A DNA stretch of 64,000 nucleotides, from positions 27,371 to 91,370 of the forward strand of contig NZ_JAKEIO010000012.1 in the NCBI RefSeq assembly GCF_021474405.1, read 5' to 3'. The position numbers and the translations under genes were made by a program. Position 1 is the first letter of the stretch, and every line of letters begins with the position of its first letter. Below, one piece after another: positions 8,079-17,700 of the stretch. The stretch comes from [Streptosporangium] indianense. GTDB lineage: Bacteria; Actinomycetota; Actinomycetes; Streptomycetales; Streptomycetaceae. Under the pieces are notes generated by a model. That model was not told the origin of the DNA. It ran no database searches and saw only the letters and a list, made by a program, of their open reading frames with translations.

Positions 8079-9332
8079 GTGGAGAGGTCACGACCCGACG
8101 AAAGCCGGCGACGGAAGCTGCCGGCGGTTCCGGCCGTACTGCTCGGAGCGCTGGGCGCGCTGCTCCTGGGGACGTCGGTCGGCCTGGTGTCGGACCCGAC
8201 GCGCCTGGTCGGCACCACCGGGTACGTCATCGCCACCGGGCTGCTGCTCGCCATGGGACTGTACGGCAGCACGTACGGCATCGAACTGGCCGATCTGCGA
8301 CGTGATCTGCGGGGCGTGGTGGCGGCCGTCACGCTGGGGGTGGTCCTCAAGGCGGCGATGATCTCGGGCGTGATGGTCTGGGCCTTCGACCGCCCGCAGT
8401 ACCTGGTCCTCGGCATCGTCGTCGCGCAGATCGACCCTTTGTCGGTGGCCGCCCTCACCAAGGACGGGCACATGTCGCAACGCGCCCGCTCCCTGCTCAC
8501 GGCCTGGGCCGCCTTCGACGATCCGATGACGGTCCTGCTGACGCTGTACGTCGCCGGGTACGCCTACACGGCCGCGGGGCACACGGGCACGCCCTCGGTG
8601 GTGGGGGGCGGAGCCCGGGGATACGCCCTCGGGCTGGTGCTGAACGGGCTGCTGCTGGCCGGAGCCCTGCTGGCGTGGTGGGCGTGCGGCAGGCTGTGGC
8701 CGGCCCGCCGGGAGGACGAGGAGCCCGTGCGCCCGAGGCGCCCGGTGACGCCGCTCGCGGTCCTCGTGGTCGTGGTCATGCTGGGGCTCGCCGCCGCGAA
8801 CATGCTCATGCTGGCCGTCGCGGTGGCCGGACTGTTCCTGCGCGCACCGGTGTTCGCCCGCCCTCTCGCACGGGCGGTCACCGGTGCCTTCCTGCTCGCC
8901 ACCGTCCTGCTGGGCCTGTTCGTCGCCCAGGGGGTGGCGTTCAAGCCCGGCCTGCTGCTGGGGGGTTCGGCGTTCCTCGCGCAGGCGGTGGTGGCCATCC
9001 TGCTGATGCCGCTCTTCGTCCGCGGCCTGTCCGCGAGGGACCGCATCCTGCTGGGGATCGGTCAGCAGAACGGGCTCACGGCCGTGCTGCTCGCCCTCAC
9101 CCTGGAACGCGACTTCCCGAAGACGGTCGGCGTCGTCGCACCGGCCGTGGTGACCGTCAATCTGCTGCACTACGGTGCCCGGATCGGGTTCGGCTGCTGG
9201 TCGCGTCACCGGGCGGGGAAGAAGCGGCAACCCGCGGCCGGGCCGAAGCGTCTCCCCCGGCATCCGGACCCCGCCGACCGCACGCCGGGCGGGGCACCGG
9301 CCACGAGCGACGGACTGCGGTCCTCCGCATAG
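8079..9332 (+). CDS. Cation/proton antiporter (CPA superfamily, NhaP/KefB-like)
   Basis: About 417 residues with 11-12 hydrophobic segments starting at LPAVPAVLLGALGALLLG. The motifs AQIDPLSVAALTKDG and WAAFDDPMTVLL correspond to the conserved acidic residues in the core helices of sodium or potassium/proton exchangers. The polar C-terminal tail has no clear NAD-binding domain. GTG 8079 is preferred because GGGGAG precedes it; an in-frame start at 8025 would add 18 unlikely residues. It is followed after 58 bases by a membrane protein and two ATPases in the same direction, so it may belong to that unit. The transported ion cannot be read from the sequence. Confidence 0.8.
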   Translation: MERSRPDESRRRKLPAVPAVLLGALGALLLGTSVGLVSDPTRLVGTTGYVIATGLLLAMGLYGSTYGIELADLRRDLRGVVAAVTLGVVLKAAMISGVMVWAFDRPQYLVLGIVVAQIDPLSVAALTKDGHMSQRARSLLTAWAAFDDPMTVLLTLYVAGYAYTAAGHTGTPSVVGGGARGYALGLVLNGLLLAGALLAWWACGRLWPARREDEEPVRPRRPVTPLAVLVVVVMLGLAAANMLMLAVAVAGLFLRAPVFARPLARAVTGAFLLATVLLGLFVAQGVAFKPGLLLGGSAFLAQAVVAILLMPLFVRGLSARDRILLGIGQQNGLTAVLLALTLERDFPKTVGVVAPAVVTVNLLHYGARIGFGCWSRHRAGKKRQPAAGPKRLPRHPDPADRTPGGAPATSDGLRSSA

Positions 9333-9390
9333 CCGCAGGGGTGTGCGGCGTCCCGGGGACGGGTCGCGGCCAGGAGAACGGGGAGGCCGG

Positions 9391-10332
9391 ATGGTCGAGC
9401 GGGGTGGAAGCGGCGGGGGGCGCCCCCGCCGCTGCGGACGTGTCCACCGCGCCGGGCGCGGGCACGGCGTCCAGAGCCCCTCCCCCGCCCCTCGCTGGCG
9501 ACCCGTCCTGCTCGGCGCCCTGCTGCTCCTCCACGCCACCGCCGGGCAGGCCGCGGCCGACAGCGGCGGCAGTGACGTCCGCCTGGTGTACTGCCTGGCC
9601 GACGACCACCGTGACGAACTCGGGCAGGCCGCGTTACGCCTGGGCGTGGTGCGGCGCCCGTCGCGCCCCGCCGGCCCGGACACCGTCCGGGTGCCCGGTT
9701 CCGAAGGCGGCGTGATGTCCCTCGACGACTGGGCCCACAAGCATCAGAGTGACTTCGAGCGGGTCTGCGACGCGGTCATGGCCGCGGCGGGCGACCCGCC
9801 GGGGGCGTCCGCGGACAAGGGCGGCTCCGGCGGCCTGGGCGGTTTCCTCGACGGGGTGTACCTGCTGGCGGCCGGCGCGGTCCTCACCCTGGTCGGACAG
9901 GCGACGGAACGGATCTCGGCGGAGCGGCGCACGCGGGACCGGCAACTGACGGCGGCCGTGCAGGAATTCCGGAGGATCTCATGGCTGTATCTCGCGGCGT
10001 ACGAACAGGATCCCGAGACGGACCACGCCGAGGCGTTACGGGCCCGGGAGACCCTCACCGGTCTCCTCGCCCAGGTGCCCGGCCCCGCTCCGCGCCGCGA
10101 GGCGGCCCGGCGGCTGGCCGATTCCCTGCCCCTGACGGACAGACTGCCGAGCAGCCGGGAGGGTCAACTCCTGCTGCCGCGCCAGAGAAAGAGCGAGGCG
10201 GACGCCGTGCGCACGACCCTGGACCTGCGGATCCGCGAGGTGGCGGATCTGCGACGCCCGGCGCCCCTGTGGTGGCTGCCCGGAACACGCGGCAGCGACC
10301 GTCCCACCAGCGCCGGAGGACCTCACGCATGA
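9391..10332 (+). CDS. Membrane protein of unknown function with two TTA codons
   Basis: 313 residues. The N-terminus has a basic stretch and then a hydrophobic segment LLGALLLLHATAGQAAA resembling a signal peptide or anchor. A second segment, LLAAGAVLTLVGQ, lies near residue 160, followed by a charged helical C-terminal half likely to be cytoplasmic. ATG 9391 follows GGGGAGG. Two in-frame TTA leucine codons (9634-9636 and 10036-10038) make efficient translation depend on the bldA tRNA in a streptomycete. Its stop overlaps the next start as ATGA, so the downstream ATPase is probably translationally coupled. No family recognised; it may recruit the ATPase to the membrane. Confidence 0.7.
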   Translation: MVERGGSGGGRPRRCGRVHRAGRGHGVQSPSPAPRWRPVLLGALLLLHATAGQAAADSGGSDVRLVYCLADDHRDELGQAALRLGVVRRPSRPAGPDTVRVPGSEGGVMSLDDWAHKHQSDFERVCDAVMAAAGDPPGASADKGGSGGLGGFLDGVYLLAAGAVLTLVGQATERISAERRTRDRQLTAAVQEFRRISWLYLAAYEQDPETDHAEALRARETLTGLLAQVPGPAPRREAARRLADSLPLTDRLPSSREGQLLLPRQRKSEADAVRTTLDLRIREVADLRRPAPLWWLPGTRGSDRPTSAGGPHA

Positions 10333-11417
10333 CCAGCTCCGACTGGGCCAACCCCTACGGAGTGCGCAAACCGTACGGCTCGAACGGTCCGGCGAACGGT
10401 TTTCCGGATGCCGACGCCCGCGCGACGTTCAGCGCCGACCACCCCCTGGTGCCGTGGAAGCAGCCGGACCACATGGACCAGTGGGTGGACGTGGATCACT
10501 CGGGCGAGCAGCTGAAGCGCTTCCTCGCGCGCTGGCCCACCCTCGACGAACTCCTCGACGGGGGCTCCGGGGACGGCCGTGTGGTGATCGTCAGCGGACT
10601 CCCCGGCATGGGCAAGACCAGCCTCATCCACCGGTGCATCCACGAGGCGCGGCAGCGGGTGGCGAAGGGGGCGTCCGAGGCGGGCGACCCGCTCGCCGTG
10701 TGCGTGCCGACCGCGGGCCTGATGAACGACGGCCACCGCATCAGCGTCGGACCGGACGGGTCGTTCGCACCGGTCGAACTGATCAACACCCGCATACGCA
10801 AGGAGATCGCGAAGAGGCTGTTGCGGCACGCCTTCCCCGAGGAGCGCGTCCGGTCGATCGTCGCGGAGGAGGATCCGTACCAGGCCTACGGCGACATGCG
10901 GGATCTGCTGGACCAGCACAACGCCCTGCTTTTCGCCGTGATCCCGCACATACGGTGGAACGACGCCGGCCTGCGAACCGACTTTCTGCGCTCCTGCCTG
11001 AGCGCCGCGCACCCCAGGATCGTACTGTTCGTCGAAGTGAGTCACGGTGCGGCGGAGACGGCGAGGGAAGAAGTGGCCGCCACCCTCCATGGTTCGGCGG
11101 CGGTCACCCATCTCGCGCTGCGCGAGCTGGACGCCGAGGACATCTGGCGGTTCAGTCACAGCGCCCGGGCGGCGAACGGCGGCCCGGGCGGTCTGGTCGA
11201 GCCGGACAGGAGCTCCCTGGTGGCGGCGCACTCCGAATGGAGACCGTCCGACGTACGCGAGCTGCGGAGGGTGTTCCACTCGGCGGCGGACGCGCTGCGC
11301 AGCGCGCCGCATCCCTGGCCGATCGACGCCGACGCGCTCAGACCCCACTGGGAACGGCGGCGGGCCGGCCGCGCCTCCCTGCTCCGTGACCCGATCCCGC
11401 CCCGCTCCGGTGGCTGA
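10329..11417 (+). CDS. P-loop ATPase of unknown function (first of a pair)
   Basis: 362 residues. The Walker A motif SGLPGMGKTSLI lies near residue 96, and RIVLFVEVSHG near residue 237 is a Walker B-like strand. The remainder is a mixed alpha/beta AAA or STAND-like module without an evident effector domain. The N-terminal 60 residues contain WANPYGVRKPYGSNGP and the phrase HPLVPW, unlike common ATPase families. It overlaps the preceding membrane gene by four bases, has GGAGG before its ATG, and is followed after 47 bases by a second, larger ATPase. The pairing of two different ATPases behind a membrane protein suggests a complex, but no known system was recognised. Confidence 0.7.
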   Translation: MTSSDWANPYGVRKPYGSNGPANGFPDADARATFSADHPLVPWKQPDHMDQWVDVDHSGEQLKRFLARWPTLDELLDGGSGDGRVVIVSGLPGMGKTSLIHRCIHEARQRVAKGASEAGDPLAVCVPTAGLMNDGHRISVGPDGSFAPVELINTRIRKEIAKRLLRHAFPEERVRSIVAEEDPYQAYGDMRDLLDQHNALLFAVIPHIRWNDAGLRTDFLRSCLSAAHPRIVLFVEVSHGAAETAREEVAATLHGSAAVTHLALRELDAEDIWRFSHSARAANGGPGGLVEPDRSSLVAAHSEWRPSDVRELRRVFHSAADALRSAPHPWPIDADALRPHWERRRAGRASLLRDPIPPRSGG

Positions 11418-11464
11418 CGCCCACCCCCGACCGCGCCCTCACAGGACCCGCAAGGAGTGCCATC

Positions 11465-13744
11465 GTGGCCGCAGCAGACAATGCAGACACCTGGTACAGC
11501 AACCCCTTCCCCCTGGTGCCGGTCGTGCGGCTGGGCCCGTCGGCGGACCTCGGCGAGGCCCCGGTGGAGGCCGCGGACTCGGGCAACGCCCATGTCCCGA
11601 CCCAGATCCTTGAGGATCTCCAGGGCCTGGTGCGCGACTACCTCCGGGACCGCCCCCGGGGTGGCCGGCGGGGCCGGGCGATCGCCGTGGTGGGCGAGTT
11701 CGGCCTGGGCAAGTCCCATGCGGCCCGGGAGGTCTGCAACGCGCTGGCCCGCCCGGACGGCCCCGCCCTGTGGATCGTCGACGAGCCGGCGCAGGACTTC
11801 GGCCGGATGTACCGCGACCGGCTGCGGGGCCCTGCCGACAGCCCTGAGGGGCGTGCCGCGTTCGAGGAACTCGTCCGGGACTACTACGCGTACGTGACGG
11901 CGGTGCGGGTCGGCGAGCAGAGCGCCGACACGCGTCCTGGCCGGCCGGACGACATCCCGTTGGGTGACATCGCCCTCGACGACATCGCCACCGGGCTGCG
12001 CGACCGGGTCCTCGACCCGGACAAGGTGGTGTCCGCCCTGCGCTACGACCCCGAGGTGATGCACGCGGACCTGCGCGTCACCCTCGGCGAGGTGACGGAG
12101 CACCGGCGCTTCGCCACCGCGTTCGCCCTGCTCCAGGATCCGCGGTTCACCTCGCTGGTGTGGGCGTGGCTGAGCGGCGACGAGCCCGCGCAGCAGTTGA
12201 AGGAACGCGGCATCAAGGACGCCGTCTCGGGCATCGACCCGGTCTTCGACGCGCTGGCCGTACAGGGCTTCCTGCACGGCCGGGTGGGCAAACCGTACGT
12301 GCTGCTGATCGACTCGCTGGAGAAGGTGCTGGACTGGCCGGAGGAGTCCCGGCGCACGTTCGTGGACGCCTTCGAGCGGCTGGTCAACGTGTATGTCAGC
12401 CGGGGCGGTCTGCTGCTGTTCTGCACCTCGCCGCGGGGTCTGAACGCGTTCCGGCCGAGCCTGCACGAGCGGGTGGTGCAGCTGTGGCCGACGCGGTTCG
12501 GCGCGGAGCTCACCGGGCGGCTGGTCGCCGAGTACGTGGGGTCGGGCCCCCGGCCGGAGGCGGCCGCGGGGTCGGACGCGATCGAGCGGTGGCCGGCGCC
12601 GTTCGGGTCCGAGTCGGTCGGCATCCTCCAGGAGCTCACCGGCGGTGTGCCCCGGGAGATCCTCAAGACCTGCCGTCACGCCTGGCAGTTGAGCGAGGAC
12701 GGCGGCGGCGCGGTCCGGGAGGTGAGTGCCGCGACTGTGCTGCGGGCCGTGCGCGAGCTGCACGACAACGTCTCCGAGGACCAGGTGCTGTCCACGGTCC
12801 ACGACGCGCTGGCGCTCGGACAATGGCGCATCGCCTCATCCGACCCGGTCCCGGCACGCGGTTCCGACGCCGACGGGCCGTTGGCGGTGGCGTACTGGCT
12901 GGAGCCGGTCCCGAACGCCTACATCGCGATCGTGGTCACCCCGTCGGTGCTCGTCGCGGACGACGAGGAGCGCATCACCGCACGGGTCCGGGCCCTGCGC
13001 GGCGCCCTCCATCCGGCGCAGGCCGAGGTGCTGCTGGTGGTCAACGGCCATGTCTCGCGCACCCTGCGGGACCGGCTGGCGCGCTCCCTGGGCTCGCAGC
13101 CCCTGGTGTACCGCCCGGGTGACTTCGCGCAGGCCGTGAACCAGGCCCTGGACCGGCTGCGCGCCCGCCTCACCCAACTGCGCCAGGAGGCCGATCTGGC
13201 CGAGCTGACCACCGAGTTGCGCAGTGCCCTGGGGGAGCACGGTGCCCAACTGGGGCAGCTGCGGCGGACGGTGAGCGATCTGGCCCGGCGTGATCTGGTC
13301 GCGGCGGCGCCCGGCCCGGTGCGTACGGCGCTGCCGGAGCCCGTCGAGGGGCGCTTCGAGGAGGTGTTCGCGCTGCTGGACGCGTCCGTGGAACGGCTGG
13401 CCGGGCATCCGGCGGGCGGTGACGCCGCCGCCGGTCCGGCCCTGCGGGCGGGGCCGGCGGAGCTGGCGGCGCTGGGCTGCGCCACGTTGGTGCGGCAGTT
13501 GACGGAGACGTTCCGTACGGGCGCCGACGCCTGGTTCCGTGCCGTCTCGGCCGGTGTGCCGAGCGAGGAACAGTGGGCGCGGCTGCGGGGGGTCTGCCGG
13601 CAGTACGAGACGGCGGTCGAGGTGCTGCCCGTGCAGGCCCTGGGCGGGGCGGGCCCGGTGCACCGGCCGACCGTGGCACGGGCGGTGGAGGCACTGGCCG
13701 ACGAGGTGTGGGGCGACCTGGTCAGTGCCGTGCGGGCTGCGTGA
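11465..13744 (+). CDS. Large AAA/STAND-like P-loop ATPase of unknown function (second of a pair)
   Basis: 759 residues from GTG 11465, preceded by AAGGAG. Walker A is VVGEFGLGKSHAA near residue 80 and Walker B is YVLLIDSLEKVL near residue 280, followed by LLFCTSPRG, a sensor-1-like strand. A winged-helix-like region (GGVPREILKTC) follows, then a mixed domain, a helical coiled segment near residues 560-610 (LTQLRQEADLAELTTELR), and a C-terminal helical bundle. The layout recalls Orc/Cdc6-like and STAND regulatory ATPases, but no named family is certain. Its last 23 bases overlap the 3' end of the leftward gene at 13722, a tail-to-tail arrangement with the FxS unit. Confidence 0.7.
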   Translation: MAAADNADTWYSNPFPLVPVVRLGPSADLGEAPVEAADSGNAHVPTQILEDLQGLVRDYLRDRPRGGRRGRAIAVVGEFGLGKSHAAREVCNALARPDGPALWIVDEPAQDFGRMYRDRLRGPADSPEGRAAFEELVRDYYAYVTAVRVGEQSADTRPGRPDDIPLGDIALDDIATGLRDRVLDPDKVVSALRYDPEVMHADLRVTLGEVTEHRRFATAFALLQDPRFTSLVWAWLSGDEPAQQLKERGIKDAVSGIDPVFDALAVQGFLHGRVGKPYVLLIDSLEKVLDWPEESRRTFVDAFERLVNVYVSRGGLLLFCTSPRGLNAFRPSLHERVVQLWPTRFGAELTGRLVAEYVGSGPRPEAAAGSDAIERWPAPFGSESVGILQELTGGVPREILKTCRHAWQLSEDGGGAVREVSAATVLRAVRELHDNVSEDQVLSTVHDALALGQWRIASSDPVPARGSDADGPLAVAYWLEPVPNAYIAIVVTPSVLVADDEERITARVRALRGALHPAQAEVLLVVNGHVSRTLRDRLARSLGSQPLVYRPGDFAQAVNQALDRLRARLTQLRQEADLAELTTELRSALGEHGAQLGQLRRTVSDLARRDLVAAAPGPVRTALPEPVEGRFEEVFALLDASVERLAGHPAGGDAAAGPALRAGPAELAALGCATLVRQLTETFRTGADAWFRAVSAGVPSEEQWARLRGVCRQYETAVEVLPVQALGGAGPVHRPTVARAVEALADEVWGDLVSAVRAA

Positions 13745-14717
13745 CCTCGCGCAGGGCGCCCGCCAGCAGGTGCAGCCGGTTCTCGGCATGGGCGACCTGC
13801 CGCTGGTCCAGGGTCACCCCGAGGACGTAGTCGCGCGGCGTGAGCCAGACCACGTACACGGCGCCCTCCTGGACGTCCAGGACGAGGCGGTCGACGGGCG
13901 GTGCCACCACCAGCCGCAACGCGTCGGTGAGCCGGGCGAGATGGCCGCGCAGACTCCGGGCGAGGTCGCGGTAGGAGGTGCGGCGTGAGCGCACGCTGGT
14001 CTCCAGGAAACGCGGGCCGAGCTCGGGGCTTTCGAAGACGTCGCCCGCGCAGACGAGTTTCCAGTCCCGGTAGTACGCGGCGTACTGCAGGTCGAGGGGG
14101 TTGACGTGGCCGCCCCACAGGGCCCGCAGCCGCATCTCGGAGAGGCCGTCGTGCCCGGCCGCCGCCGTCCCGAAGTCGATCCGCAGCCGGCCCTTGTCCT
14201 CCGGCAGGGGTTCCATGACGTCCATGAGGCCGCCGGGCAGTTCGTCGGGCAGGTGGTGCACCTGGGTGCGGATCGCGGAGACGAGGGAGTTCATGGCCTC
14301 GTCCACGGCGGGCATCCCGCCGGCCGTGTCGGTGTGCGCGGACAGGTACTCCCCCGCCTTGACGCGCCCGCCCCACAGGCCGCCGTGCGCGTTGGCCACC
14401 ACGACCCGCATCAGCTCACCGGTGCCCAGCGGCCGCATCAGCGCGCCCAGGTCCTGGGTGCACAGCAGCAGCCGGCTGCCGGGCAGCGCCTCGTTCGCGA
14501 TGTCCTCGCCGCCCACGGTGATCAGGCTGCTCAGCGGCGGGCAGTCGCCCCGGCGGACCACGAAGTCGATGATCCCGTTGCTGTAGTGGGACACCGACCT
14601 GAGTGCGGGGACACCGGCGAAGGTTCCTTGGCACAGCGCTGTTATGAGGCCGTGGCCCTCCGGGGACCAGTGGGACTCCGTGAAGAGCTCGGTCTCCGGG
14701 TGCGGGGCTGCTGCCAC
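13722..14717 (-). CDS. Uncharacterised protein at the end of the fxsA-fxsT unit
   Basis: 331 residues from GTG 14717, which follows GGAAGGTGA. The protein looks globular and soluble, with strands such as LRSVSHYSNGIIDFVV and LQYAAYYRDWKLVCAGDVFE and a helical C-terminus (YRDLARSLRGHLARLTDALR). No catalytic motif or known family is recognised. It starts 48 bases after the fxsT stop and reads in the same direction, so it is probably cotranscribed with fxsA and fxsT and may be an accessory part of the FxS system. Its 3' end overlaps the ATPase gene coming from the other side by 23 bases. Confidence 0.7.
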   Translation of the reverse strand: MAAAPHPETELFTESHWSPEGHGLITALCQGTFAGVPALRSVSHYSNGIIDFVVRRGDCPPLSSLITVGGEDIANEALPGSRLLLCTQDLGALMRPLGTGELMRVVVANAHGGLWGGRVKAGEYLSAHTDTAGGMPAVDEAMNSLVSAIRTQVHHLPDELPGGLMDVMEPLPEDKGRLRIDFGTAAAGHDGLSEMRLRALWGGHVNPLDLQYAAYYRDWKLVCAGDVFESPELGPRFLETSVRSRRTSYRDLARSLRGHLARLTDALRLVVAPPVDRLVLDVQEGAVYVVWLTPRDYVLGVTLDQRQVAHAENRLHLLAGALREVTQPARH

Positions 14718-14765
14718 GTACGCTCACCTTCCGTCGGGGAACCGCCGGGGGCGACGGCGCCGGTC

Positions 14766-17700
14766 CTAGATGCCGGGCAGTTCCAGGTCGATGTCGAAGT
14801 CCCTGGCCGGTGCGGTGGAACCGGAGGCCCGGGAGGCGAGCCAGGCGTGGTGCGCCCCCACGCGCCGCCCGTCGGGGCGATGCCCCATGTCCAGGTCCCG
14901 CAAACGGCGCAGGGCGCTCTCGGCGAGCCGGGTCGCCTCCTCGGTCCGTCCGGCCGCGGCGAGGGTGGCCGCGAGGGAGTTCTCCGCGGCGGACACCCAG
15001 GCGTGGCTGTCGCCGAGCCGGTCGGTCAGGAGGTGCAGCGCGGCCCGGCCGGTGGCCTCCGCGTCGTCGGCGGCGCCGGTGGCCCGCAGGTACACCGCGT
15101 GCCGGACTCCGGCCAGTGCGGCGTAGGGGTGCCCGGCACCGAGGGTGCTGTCGACGGCCCTGCCGCACAGCCGGGCCTCGTGTTCGGCTTCGTCGTGCTT
15201 GCCGAGGGCGTGCAGGTCGGCGGCGAGACTGAAGCGGCAGCGCAGACTGATCAGATGGTCGGCACCGAACCGGCCGGTCGTCTCGGCGAGCACCCGCCGG
15301 TCGCGTTCGAGGGCCTTCTCGTAGCCGTAGACGCGCTCGTGGGAGCGGGCGGAGTTGTAGGTGATGCGGCGTTCGCTGACGGCCAGGCCCAGTTCGATGA
15401 TCAGGCGGGTGCCGGTGGTGACGTCGCCGTGGCGGTGCAGCCACTGCCGCAGCAGGTCCTGGGACTCCGCGTCGCGTCCCAGGGTCCGGTAGACCCAGGC
15501 GAGCAGGTCGGCCGCGTGCCAGACGGCCGGATCGTCCTCGCCGCCGACGGCCTGGCGGTTGCGGAACCGGGCGAGGAGCCGGGCCAGCGCGTCGGGGGCC
15601 CGTCCGCTCAGGGCCTCGGTGAGGGCGAGGTTGTGCTCGACCTGGACGGTCGCGGGGTGCTGTGGTCCGAGCAGCAGCGTCAGGCCCTCCAGGACCGGGC
15701 GGGCCTGGAACAGCGCGTCGGAGAACCTGCCCAGGGAGCGCAGGTTGGCGCCGTAGGAGTCGGCGGACAGCAGCGTCCTCGGGTGCAGGGGGCCGAGCAG
15801 CCGGCGGTGGCCGCGCAGGGCTTGTTCGGACAGCCGGCGGGCGGAGTCGTAGGCGCCGGTGAGGCGGTGGGCGCGTGCGGTGAAGTTGAGCAGGCGCAGG
15901 TACTCCGGTGACGGGTCGTCGTCGTCCGCCGGGGCCCAGGACGCCTGGGCGCGTTCGGAGATGTCGAGGAGGCGGGCGAGGTCGGCGCTCTCACCGCGCT
16001 GGCTGAGGGCGTTGAGGTGGCGCAGCAGGGAGCGCCGGACACGGGGGCGGTGGTCCTCCCACAGGCGCAGGGAGTACACCTCGCGGGCCCAGTCGGCACT
16101 CAGGCCGCGGTCCTCGTCCGGGGTGAACTCGGCGAGGGTGCCGCGCAGCACCTGCTCGATGTGGGCGCGCTCGGCCGGGTCCATGGCGGTGCGGACGGCG
16201 TCCCGTACGGCGTGGTGCTGTCCGAGGGGCTGGTCGGGCCGGTCGAAGTCGACCTCCAGGAGTCCGACCCTGGACAGGGCCCACAGGGCGACGCTCACCA
16301 TGTGCTCGTCGGGCATCCACGCGTCGGCGGGGATCCGGCGTACCGGTGCGGCCTCGGGCCCGTCGTCGCGGGCGAGTTCGGAGAGGATGCGCCGTGAGCG
16401 GAGCAGTTCCAGGCCCATGCCGCGGCCGGTGAGCAGGGAGGCCGCGTTCAGCAGCCAGCCCAGGGCGTCGCTCGTACGGCTCTCCGCACGCCAGGCGGCG
16501 GCGCCCGGGGTGTGCAGCACGGTCTGCCGTGCCACCCGCACCATGACGGGCACCGGCGGGGCGGTGCCGTCCTCTTCGAGCAGGGCCTGCTGGGCCGTGC
16601 GGTATTCGGCGAGGAGGTGGGCGACGGCAGCCCGGGCGGCGGCCTGGTCGCCCATGTTGTCGTCGCGCCGGTGGGCCGCCGCGCGTTCGGCGAGGCAGAG
16701 GGCGGCGATGCGCAGGGCGAGCGGGACGAAGCCCAGGACCTGGCCGACCCGCTGGGCCTGCTCCTCGTCGATCTCCGCGAGCCGTTCGCCGAGGACGGCC
16801 CGGCACTCGGCCGGTGACATGGGAGGCAGGGCGAACGACGCCATGCCGGGCGTGGCCGGGGCGCTGCGGCTGGTGATCAGCACGTGCCCGCGGGTGTGCG
16901 GGGTGGGCAGCATGTCCTGTAGCCCGTCCGGGGATTCGGCCCCGTCGTACACGAGCAGCCAGCTCTGCGTGTCGGTGCGGGAGAGGTGCTCGAACAGGGC
17001 CGGGGAGGCGCCGTCGCCGGTGGTGATCAGGTCGAGCCGGCCGGCGAGCCGGTGCAGGCCGCGGCGGGCGCGCGGGATCTCCCAGGAACGCACCCACCAC
17101 ACCACGTCGTAGGCGGAGCCGAAGCGGTGGCACAGCTCGCGGACGATCTCGCTCTTGCCCCAGCCGCTCGCGGCGTGCACGACCAGCGGGGTGTGGTCCC
17201 GGCCCGCCGCGTGCAGCTCCTCCAGGAGAGCGCCGATGACGTCGTCCCTGCCGACGAAGCCGCTGTAGCGGGGGGCGACGTTGGTGACAGCGGGCAAGCG
17301 GGGGAACCGGGCGCCTGGCGTGCCGTCCGCCGGGGGCGGGGCGCCGAGGCCGAGCCCCGCGTACAGCCGTCGCACCGCCTCGTCCTCGTCGGTGCCGCGC
17401 AGGTCGATGCGCTCGTGATGGGCTGCGCCCGGGTCGGGGAAGGGCTCGTCGGCCAGGACGATGCGGACGTCGGGGTGGGACAGCGCGGCCAGCTGGGCGA
17501 GGCCGGCGTGGTCCATGTCGGCCGGGGAGAGGAAGAGCAGGGCGGTGCCCGGGGCCGGCCGATCGCCGGAGTAGGCGTCCAGGGCGCGCAGTTCGGTGCG
17601 GATGCCGCCGCGCCGGAACTGGTCCTCCAGCCAGGCCGCCCAGGGCGCGTGGCGCTGGGAGTGGACGAGGGTGACCCGGCTCAGCGGCAGCGGGCGACGG

